From CBDHHC01 sp050633205 (GTDB lineage Bacteria; Pseudomonadota; Alphaproteobacteria; Rhizobiales; CBDHHC01), in the NCBI GenBank assembly GCA_050633205.1, contig JBOEGA010000054.1:1-12289 (forward strand): a stretch of DNA of 12,289 bases, written 5' to 3'. Made by a program: the position numbers and the translations under genes. Position 1 is the first letter of the stretch, and the number at the start of each line of letters is the position of its first letter. The notes beneath the pieces were generated by a model. That model was not told the origin of the DNA. It searched no databases and saw nothing but the letters and a program-made list of their open reading frames with translations. This document shows positions 7,660 to 12,289 of this stretch, in pieces.

Positions 7660-8604
7660 CTAAATCTCACTTAATGTTATTTCAAATCCGAGTTTTGGAA
7701 AATGAATATGCACTGTTCCGAATGGAGTAACGCGCTCAAGGGTGACATGCCTGGTTGTTGAGGCAACAAGTGTTCCTGAAACCGGGCCCTGAGCATAATC
7801 ATCAGCTCTAATAGAAACTGCTTTTCCCAAACGAATATCCTCCACTGTTTTCCAGATCGTATGCCAGCTTGTATCCGGTTCAGAGTTTGTGGCTGTCAGT
7901 ATCGCGTCATCAATGCTTATTGATACCATATCTCCATATCCTACAGCGGCTATTCGGTCAGACCATGCAAGAATGAGTGGCAGTTCATCAAGTATATCGG
8001 AGATCTCCGGTGGTGAGCGTAACCACCAGACGAGATGATATACTGAGAAATCGGCATTGCAGGGGTGGCTGCCTGTTAAATAGTTTCTGCCATCAGAAAG
8101 CATTTCTTCGAATAACAGCAGGTAGGCTAACATATGATCACGGGCGCTATATTTTAGAGAGGCAAAATTTTCGATATTAAAGACGGAGCTCATTACATTA
8201 AAACGATCTTTTCTAATTGCCTTTGAAGTTACTGCTCCTGCAAATATATTCTGAATATCTTCTTCAGTCTGAAACCTGACCGGACCAGCAGCAACAAAGG
8301 TGCGAGCTTCAGCCCAGCCGGAAACAAGGGCTGAAACAATATTATTATGCTTTTCTGTCAATGGGTTGTGGGGGGATATATGGTCTATGACATCAGCTAT
8401 CAGCCTGGAGTCACAAAAGTAATCAGCACCGATCTGCATGACTGGTATTCTTCGCATATTGCCGAAGACCGGGTCCAGACCTGGACGTGGGGGGATCGGT
8501 AAGACTTCCAGAGATTTCCAGCTAATATTTTTATAACCAAAAATCAGTTTAATTTTTTCCGAAAAAGGAGAGCCCTGATAATGATGCAATATTATTTGTG
8601 GCAT
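7660..8604 (-). CDS. Glutathione S-transferase family protein with C-terminal extension
   Basis: The N terminus is a thioredoxin-fold GST domain: HHYQGSPFSEKIKLIFGYK (7-25) with the likely glutathione-activating Ser/Tyr region, the cis-proline in RRIPVM (P54), and CDSRLIADVID (64-74) in place of the usual E/D-S glutathione site. An all-helical GST C domain follows, with the N-cap region NYLTGSHPCNADFSVYHLVW (174-193). At 314 residues it exceeds typical GSTs (200-230) by about 80 residues. The extra part (about 230-314, including GPVSGTLVASTTRHVTLERV) looks beta-rich and I cannot assign it. An AGGA sits about 10 nt before ATG 8604. The start codon lies within a perfect inverted repeat. Substrate is unknown. 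Confidence 0.88.
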   Translation of the reverse strand: MPQIILHHYQGSPFSEKIKLIFGYKNISWKSLEVLPIPPRPGLDPVFGNMRRIPVMQIGADYFCDSRLIADVIDHISPHNPLTEKHNNIVSALVSGWAEARTFVAAGPVRFQTEEDIQNIFAGAVTSKAIRKDRFNVMSSVFNIENFASLKYSARDHMLAYLLLFEEMLSDGRNYLTGSHPCNADFSVYHLVWWLRSPPEISDILDELPLILAWSDRIAAVGYGDMVSISIDDAILTATNSEPDTSWHTIWKTVEDIRLGKAVSIRADDYAQGPVSGTLVASTTRHVTLERVTPFGTVHIHFPKLGFEITLSEI

Positions 8605-8637
8605 AGTTTTTATTCCTGACTATTAAACTATGCCACA
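8597..8637. repeat. Perfect 13-bp inverted repeat enclosing the GST start codon
   Basis: The arm at 8597-8609 is the exact reverse complement of 8625-8637 (core GTGGCATAGTTT/AAACTATGCCAC), with a 15-nt loop. The left arm contains the GST start codon (CAT at 8602-8604), and the loop contains the SD (AGGA on the - strand). In mRNA this could hide the AUG while exposing the SD. In DNA it could be an operator with half-sites 28 bp apart. Confidence 0.75.
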
Positions 8638-8651
8638 CTATATTTTTAAAT

Positions 8652-8667
8652 GGCTGCTGGAGCAGCC
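8652..8667 (-). terminator. Hairpin terminator-like stem after the isomerase gene
   Basis: GGCTGC (8652-8657) pairs with GCAGCC (8662-8667) over TGGA, a compact GC-rich stem. It lies 46 nt beyond the isomerase stop on the - strand, followed there by ATTTAAAAATATAG. It would reduce read-through into the GST-family gene, so the two genes are perhaps not one simple operon. The U-tract is imperfect. Confidence 0.5.
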
Positions 8668-8713
8668 CGATTCTTGCTATTTAAACTTTTTCCATTATCC
8701 GGATACGAACAAA

Positions 8714-9316
8714 CTACCTACTACTCGCAAAAGCAACGGCCTGCTCTATCCTGTCACTTCCCCAGAAGAGTTCATCACCTACGAAGAAGCTTGGAGAGCC
8801 GAAGATACCGCGGTTAATTGCTTCCTGTGTCCGGGCTTTCAGTTTGTCTTTTATTTCCGGTAAAGTTGCCGTGTTCAGGGCTGCTTCTATGTCAGAGCAA
8901 CCTCCCTTGTTCAGGGCTTCGGAAAGAATTGCCGGACTGGTTATGTCCTGTCCCTGATAGAAATAGGACATGAATGTCTCACGGATAAAATCTCCCTGCC
9001 AGGGCTGACCATCTGCTGCCGTTGCTATTCTGGCAGCGGTTATTCCATTTATAGGGAATATATCCGGTTTTTTGTAAGGGACATTAAGTGCCTCGCACTG
9101 GCGTACCATGTCCCGCCACATATAGTTTCCTTTTGGTTTAAAGAGGTTTACCGGAGTATCAGTGTACCCCTGAAGCTGGAAGATAGCTCCGATCAGAAAA
9201 GGCCTCCAGACAATACTGAGCCCTGCATTTCTTGCTTTGTCTTCAATCGTCTGTACGGCAATATGGGTATATGGGCTACCGAATTCTATCCATACTTCTA
9301 TTTGCTTTGCAGACAT
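8714..9316 (-). CDS. 2-hydroxychromene-2-carboxylate isomerase-like protein (DsbA-fold, kappa GST superfamily)
   Basis: A 200-residue thioredoxin/DsbA-fold protein. The N terminus IEVWIEFGSPYTHIA (6-20) carries Ser14 where HCCA isomerases and kappa GSTs bind and activate glutathione. WRPFLIGAIF (37-46) is a family signature, and the C-terminal GIFGSPSFFVGDELFWGSDR has the cis-proline loop. Characterised relatives isomerise hydroxychromene carboxylate in naphthalene degradation using glutathione. Without aromatic-degradation genes nearby, the substrate here is open. ATG 9316 has a good SD (AGAGGT). A consensus -35 (TTGACA) and a palindromic operator sit just upstream. It probably belongs functionally with the neighbouring GST and VOC genes. 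Confidence 0.9.
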   Translation of the reverse strand: MSAKQIEVWIEFGSPYTHIAVQTIEDKARNAGLSIVWRPFLIGAIFQLQGYTDTPVNLFKPKGNYMWRDMVRQCEALNVPYKKPDIFPINGITAARIATAADGQPWQGDFIRETFMSYFYQGQDITSPAILSEALNKGGCSDIEAALNTATLPEIKDKLKARTQEAINRGIFGSPSFFVGDELFWGSDRIEQAVAFASSR

Positions 9317-9335
9317 ATGTACCTCTTTAATTATA

Positions 9336-9363
9336 TTGAATTTGTACCGGGCGGTATATTCAA
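9336..9363. promoter_or_regulatory. Nested palindromic operator upstream of the isomerase gene
   Basis: The core TACCGGGCGGTA (9345-9356) is a palindrome apart from its two central bases. It is flanked by TTGAAT (9336-9341) and its exact reverse complement ATTCAA (9358-9363), with the outer arms offset by half a base from the core centre. It lies 20-47 bp upstream of the isomerase start and overlaps the likely -10 region. The motif differs from the ATACAG...TGTAT operators at 6951-6997, so a different regulator, encoded elsewhere, is implied. Confidence 0.55.
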
Positions 9364-9384
9364 CAGCCAGCCTGAGGTTGTCAA
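9355..9384 (-). promoter_or_regulatory. Candidate sigma-70 promoter for the isomerase gene
   Basis: On the - strand a consensus -35 TTGACA occupies 9384-9379. A 17-18-nt spacer leads to an AT-rich -10 candidate (GAATAT or AATATA, about 9361-9355). The -10 is poor, as is common for regulated promoters. The palindrome at 9345-9356 abuts it. Confidence 0.45.
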
Positions 9385-9415
9385 TATAGAGGAAAGGTGA
9401 TGTCGAAAGAGAGAA

Positions 9416-9441
9416 AAAGAGCCCGCAGGGGCGCGGGCTTT
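9416..9441 (-). terminator. Intrinsic terminator of the small gene at 9481-9885
   Basis: AGCCCGC (9420-9426) pairs perfectly with GCGGGCT (9433-9439). On the - strand the stem is followed by CTTTTTCTCTC, a good U-tract. It lies 40 nt past the stop of the upstream - strand gene, which supports a real transcript ending there. Confidence 0.75.
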
Positions 9442-9480
9442 AGTTTCAGGAGGCAATAGAGATTAGAGTTCAGGCGGTTA

Positions 9481-9885
9481 TCAGCGTCTGCAAGCCCGGC
9501 GACAGAAGTTTCTGGCACGAAGCAGGCACTTACGATGCTGAATTCTGCATTTAAACCGGCTTTTTCCTTTGCCCTGCAGGCAAAACTTCAGAAGATTTCT
9601 GCAATTAAAACGATATTTTGCGAATGGAAGACATTTCCGCATACAGAATCGGCTTCGGGGGCAATGAGCTCTATGGGCATGACCACCGCTACGATTGCAA
9701 TGAAAGCCATGAACTTTCTGAACAAAAGCCTGGCCAATTTCCGATGCCTGGCTCAGGTTGATATTTCCAAGGCTTGCAGCCTTTGCGGGTTGAACCAGAT
9801 AGATAAATAATCCTGTAAACAACACAAACAGAATACCGATCGTTTTCAGCTTGTGATCAGAGTCTTCAAAAAATTTGGATAGCAT
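9481..9885 (-). CDS. Exported small Cys/Arg-rich protein (second half possibly frameshifted)
   Basis: I do not recognise a family. The 134-residue frame opens with a polar start, a hydrophobic segment (IGILFVLFTGLFIYLV, 16-31) and a plausible signal-peptidase site after AKA (34-36). From about residue 60 it becomes very rich in Cys, Arg, Lys and His, with ten Cys (63, 75, 81, 85, 95, 102, 113, 120, 128, 132). A strong SD (GGGAG) precedes ATG 9885, the stop is doubled (TGA TAA), and a terminator follows. However, the +1 frame in the second half has coding-like composition (MAFIAIVAVVMPIELIAPEA, then a TGA after AEIF), so the C-terminal half could be an out-of-phase reading of a broken gene. 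The first half is the more secure part. Confidence 0.55.
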   Translation of the reverse strand: MLSKFFEDSDHKLKTIGILFVLFTGLFIYLVQPAKAASLGNINLSQASEIGQAFVQKVHGFHCNRSGGHAHRAHCPRSRFCMRKCLPFAKYRFNCRNLLKFCLQGKGKSRFKCRIQHRKCLLRARNFCRRACRR

Positions 9886-9920
9886 CTTATCTCTCCCTTA
9901 CCGCCACCGACCAGTGATGG

Positions 9921-9933
9921 CATACACTGTATG
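9921..9933. promoter_or_regulatory. Perfect 13-bp palindrome between divergent small genes
   Basis: CATACACTGTATG has six perfectly paired bases on each side of one central base. It lies 36 bp upstream of the - strand small gene and is flanked by CAGTG (9912-9916) and CACTG (9940-9944), which also pair. It could be a protein-binding site or part of an RNA leader structure. Otherwise 9886-10065 shows nothing I can assign. Confidence 0.35.
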
Positions 9934-10065
9934 TCGGACCACTGAGGGAAAAGGTTCACAGGGATTACCAGATAATTTTTGTTTCCATATTCCTGCATAA
10001 GTTTTATATTTCCGACTCGCATTTCACATGTCTTATGAGAAGCATAGAAAAAGAAAGATAGCCGC

Positions 10066-10440
10066 GTGAAATACAATATCAAACTCATTGTGCTTGGGTT
10101 TATTCTCTGGGTCGGGTCATTCTTCTGGCTTTTATATGAAGGCAACGAAGCTCCTCTCTCCGTTTATATCTATGTCAGCAAAACTCTGGCGGCACTTGAA
10201 GTTCCCCACAAGGCAACAACTGTTGAAATGATTACACGGACACTGGTCGCTGTCCTTTTGTTTGTGAATATATCTGTGTGGTCTGCTGTTTTATATAAAC
10301 AGACGATTTTTCAGTGGATGCTACCGAAAAAGAAGCCAGCTCCACCACCCGCTGTGCAGGGAGCCGGGGGAAGTATTGTGATTAATCAGCATTTTGGTGG
10401 TGCTGCGGCTGCTAAACCTGCCGCTCCAGCTAAAAAATAA
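10066..10440 (+). CDS. Small two-helix membrane protein with Pro/Ala/Lys-rich tail
   Basis: I do not recognise a family. The 124-residue product has two predicted membrane helices (about residues 6-25, LIVLGFILWVGSFFWLLY, and about 58-79, TLVAVLLFVNISVWSAVLY). A 40-residue cytoplasmic or periplasmic tail is low in complexity: PKKKPAPPPAVQGAGG, then SIVINQHFGGAAAAKPAAPA and a Lys-Lys end. The start is GTG 10066, the only plausible initiation codon after the in-frame TAG at 10045, with a weak purine-rich AAGAAAGA upstream. It is divergent from the small exported protein gene and converges with the chemoreceptor-like gene, with only a 10-nt gap. Tail-anchored interaction with other proteins is conceivable, but the sequence does not prove it. 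Confidence 0.7.
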   Translation: MKYNIKLIVLGFILWVGSFFWLLYEGNEAPLSVYIYVSKTLAALEVPHKATTVEMITRTLVAVLLFVNISVWSAVLYKQTIFQWMLPKKKPAPPPAVQGAGGSIVINQHFGGAAAAKPAAPAKK

Positions 10441-10450
10441 GAGTAACCTG

Positions 10451-11560
10451 CTAACCAGTTACAGCCTGGATTGATTTTCCTATATTTTCAGCCAGGCCAA
10501 TATTGGTTTCAGAGCCTTTAATGGCAGCGGCAGTATCTTCGTTCATTTTTTCCAGACTTTCGACAACACTGATAAATTTTGCCATATGGCTCTCAATCTG
10601 TTCGGCGATATTTCTGGATTTTTCTTCTGAACCAAAGATATTTTCACCAATTTCTCTGGCCAGGCTAATATTTTCTGCGCTGTCTTTTACAGTTTCATCA
10701 ACGCTTTTATTCAGCTCATCAAGACTGCCCTGAGCCATATCAATTGCGCGGGTCATTTCCGCGAGTATCTCAGTAATAGCTACTGCTGACTGATCCGTGG
10801 TTGTTGCCAGTTGCTTAACCTCAGAGGCTACGACTGCAAAGCCTTTTCCTGCCTCTCCTGCTCTGGCAGCCTCAATGGTTGCATTCAAGGATAACATATT
10901 GGTCTGAGCGGAGATTTTTGCGATGGAATTTGCCAGATCCTCAATCTCCGCAAAACTTTTAGCAAACACATTCATCCGGTCGGTAATATCTGATGATATT
11001 TTGACTTCTTCGCTGGTTCGCTCTGAAATTCTGGAAGCTACGTTAATAACGGTTCCAATTTCTTTTCCTGAATGACCAAGAGATGTACTATTTTCAATGG
11101 TTTGCTCTTTCATTGCACTCAGTGCATCACTGAGCTCAGTCGAGGTTTTGGCCAACTTGCCGATCATTTCCTTGCGTTCAACACTTGCCGCATTAACTGT
11201 TCTGGCATTTTCGGCAATCTCGGTAGCAATTTTGCAGGCAGATTTTAAACTTCCCATCCCCTCATCACTGATAGCAGGTGATGTCTCTTCCTTTTTAACA
11301 GGAGGGAGCGGAGGAACCTGCACTTGTGTCTGCCTGCTTTCTTCCCTCACCGGAGCTACAACAACATCTTCCACGACATTACGAGGCTCATGCTCCATTT
11401 CAAATAAATGATGCAACTTGAGTGCAAAAAATAAAACAGCACAGGTAAGTAAAAAGCGTATTGCCGAGAAATGACTTCCATCTGTGAAGACAGGCCATTG
11501 GTTTATAACGGAAAGTACGAAACTGATTATAAAAGATGTAAGAAATGCCCGCCAAAGCAT
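10451..11560 (-). CDS. Compact methyl-accepting chemotaxis-like protein, no HAMP or sensor domain seen
   Basis: From ATG 11560 (369 aa), two membrane helices near the N terminus (about 4-20 and 34-50) are separated by only about a dozen residues. A Pro/Glu-rich linker of about 50 residues follows, then a long helical coiled-coil. The coiled-coil contains the chemoreceptor signalling tip that contacts CheA/CheW: KISAQTNMLSLNATIEAARA, then GEAGKGFAVVASEVKQLA (about 215-252). A GTG start at 11572 is open, but ATG 11560 has a better SD (GGAG, 6 nt away). Typical MCPs exceed 500 residues with a periplasmic or PAS sensor and a HAMP domain; none is seen here. It may sense membrane state or an internal cue, or work with another receptor. 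The ligand is unknown. Confidence 0.9.
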   Translation of the reverse strand: MLWRAFLTSFIISFVLSVINQWPVFTDGSHFSAIRFLLTCAVLFFALKLHHLFEMEHEPRNVVEDVVVAPVREESRQTQVQVPPLPPVKKEETSPAISDEGMGSLKSACKIATEIAENARTVNAASVERKEMIGKLAKTSTELSDALSAMKEQTIENSTSLGHSGKEIGTVINVASRISERTSEEVKISSDITDRMNVFAKSFAEIEDLANSIAKISAQTNMLSLNATIEAARAGEAGKGFAVVASEVKQLATTTDQSAVAITEILAEMTRAIDMAQGSLDELNKSVDETVKDSAENISLAREIGENIFGSEEKSRNIAEQIESHMAKFISVVESLEKMNEDTAAAIKGSETNIGLAENIGKSIQAVTG

Positions 11561-11644
11561 AAGCCGCTCCACTGTTAAATGCCTATTTTTTATAGGAGAA
11601 CAGGGTTAATATTGGCGTAATTTCAGGAAGATAAAATGAAGAAT

Positions 11645-11672
11645 TGTCTCCACCCTGATCCGGATGGAGACA
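11645..11672 (-). terminator. Intrinsic terminator of rpoD
   Basis: TGTCTCCA (11645-11652) pairs perfectly with TGGAGACA (11665-11672), and the stem may extend past one mismatch through CC/GG. It lies 17 nt after the rpoD stop. On the - strand it is followed by ATTCTTCATTTTATC, which is U-rich. Confidence 0.7.
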
Positions 11673-11689
11673 TAATTTGTATAACAGAT

Positions 11690-12289
11690 CTAGTTATCCA
11701 GGAAGCTGCGCAATTTGCGGCTGCGGCTTGGATGCTTCAGCTTTCGAAGGGCTTTTGCCTCAATCTGGCGAATACGTTCTCTGGTAACCGAGAACTGCTG
11801 ACCAACTTCTTCAAGAGTGTGGTCAGTATTCATACCAATACCAAAGCGCATACGAAGTACGCGCTCTTCACGCGGTGTCAGTGAAGCCAGAACGCGGGTC
11901 GTTGTTTCGCGCAGGTTTGACTGAATTGCAGCGTCAATTGGAAGAATAGCGTTTTTGTCCTCAATGAAATCACCCAGATGGCTGTCTTCCTCGTCACCGA
12001 TTGGTGTTTCAAGAGAGATAGGCTCTTTTGCGATTTTCAGAACTTTACGCACTTTTTCCAGTGGCATAGCCAGTTTGTCAGCCAGCTCTTCAGGTGTTGG
12101 CTCACGGCCAATTTCATGAAGCATCTGACGGGATGTCCGTACGATCTTGTTAATTGTCTCGATCATGTGAACAGGAATACGGATTGTACGGGCCTGATCT
12201 GCGATTGAACGCGTGATTGCCTGTCTGATCCACCATGTTGCGTAGGTCGAGAATTTATAACCACGGCGATATTCGAACTTATCAACCGC
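11690..12289 (-). CDS. rpoD: RNA polymerase primary sigma factor RpoD (C-terminal 199 residues; 5' end outside window)
   Basis: The frame is open to the window edge, so the true start lies beyond it. An internal Met at 12166 is not the start. Visible residues begin AVDKF, then EYRRGYKFSTYATWWIRQAI (regions 2.3-2.4, promoter melting and -10 recognition) and TRSIADQARTIRIPVHM. Region 3 spans about 42-115 (EIGREPTPEELADKLAM, EPISLETPIGDEEDSHLGDF). Region 4 contains TLEEVGQQFSVTRERIRQIE, the helix-turn-helix for the -35 element, ending KALRKLKHPSRSRKLRSFLDN-like. The region 2-4 match is that of the housekeeping sigma factor, not an alternative one such as RpoH or RpoS. A terminator follows 17 nt after the stop. 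Confidence 0.95.
   Translation of the reverse strand, partial: AVDKFEYRRGYKFSTYATWWIRQAITRSIADQARTIRIPVHMIETINKIVRTSRQMLHEIGREPTPEELADKLAMPLEKVRKVLKIAKEPISLETPIGDEEDSHLGDFIEDKNAILPIDAAIQSNLRETTTRVLASLTPREERVLRMRFGIGMNTDHTLEEVGQQFSVTRERIRQIEAKALRKLKHPSRSRKLRSFLDN

Noticed and set aside
8630..8863. A 77-codon + strand frame beginning in the inverted repeat
   Set aside because: It is antisense to the isomerase gene for most of its length. Its ATGCCAC start is just the mirror copy of the GST start created by the inverted repeat.
9460..9810. Plus-strand open frame (ATG at 9535, 91 codons) with ordinary-looking Ala-rich composition
   Set aside because: It is antisense to the small - strand gene. 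Its Ala codons (GCA) are simply the reverse complement of Cys codons (TGC), and it has no SD. The terminator and doubled stop favour the - strand.
9846..10145. A 99-codon - strand frame spanning the intergenic region
   Set aside because: It overlaps the starts of both flanking genes, has no SD and no domain, and its composition is not coding-like.
1..12289. Mobile elements, CRISPR arrays, tRNA or rRNA genes
   Set aside because: No transposase or integrase, no regularly spaced direct repeats and no tRNA- or rRNA-like sequence were found. The inverted repeats seen are short and lie at terminators or regulatory sites.

Overview
The window reads as chromosomal DNA of a moderate-GC Gram-negative bacterium, most probably an alphaproteobacterium. 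The pointers are a primary sigma factor of RpoD type, a glycine cleavage operon with split P-protein subunits (gcvPA/gcvPB), and an exported caspase-like protein with a peptidoglycan-binding-like repeat, an architecture familiar from alphaproteobacteria. Genus cannot be set from the sequence alone. I see no insertion sequence, phage gene, tRNA, rRNA or CRISPR array.

Positions 1-4741 (+ strand) hold a glycine cleavage unit. A tandem glycine riboswitch, cut by the window's left edge, leads into gcvT, gcvH, gcvPA and gcvPB. These are tightly packed (27-nt gap, TAATG overlap, ATGA overlap) and closed by a 13-bp stem terminator. Together they encode the T, H and P proteins; the L protein (lipoamide dehydrogenase) is not here.

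Positions 4776-6299 (- strand) encode an exported caspase-like (peptidase C14) protein with a peptidoglycan-binding-like segment and a Gly/Ser-rich C-terminal domain. Positions 6515-9316 form a small detoxification-like neighbourhood: a VOC/glyoxalase-fold protein divergent from a TetR-family repressor with two near-identical palindromic operators between them, a GST-family protein with a C-terminal extension, and a DsbA-fold 2-hydroxychromene-2-carboxylate isomerase-like protein (kappa-GST superfamily). The GST start codon lies inside a perfect 13-bp inverted repeat. The isomerase gene has a consensus -35 and a separate palindromic operator.

Positions 9420-10440 hold two divergent small genes of unknown function. 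One (- strand) encodes an exported protein whose second half is very Cys/Arg-rich; its reading frame there is open to question. The other (+ strand) encodes a two-helix membrane protein with a Pro/Ala/Lys-rich tail. Positions 10451-11560 (- strand) encode a compact chemoreceptor-like protein with no recognisable sensor or HAMP domain. Positions 11690-12289 (- strand) carry the C-terminal 199 residues of RpoD, cut by the right edge, with its own terminator.

Nothing here is a clearly undescribed multi-gene system. The points most worth a second look are the Cys-rich or frameshifted gene at 9481-9885, the start-codon inverted repeat at 8597-8637, and the two unrelated operator architectures at 6951-6997 and 9336-9363.
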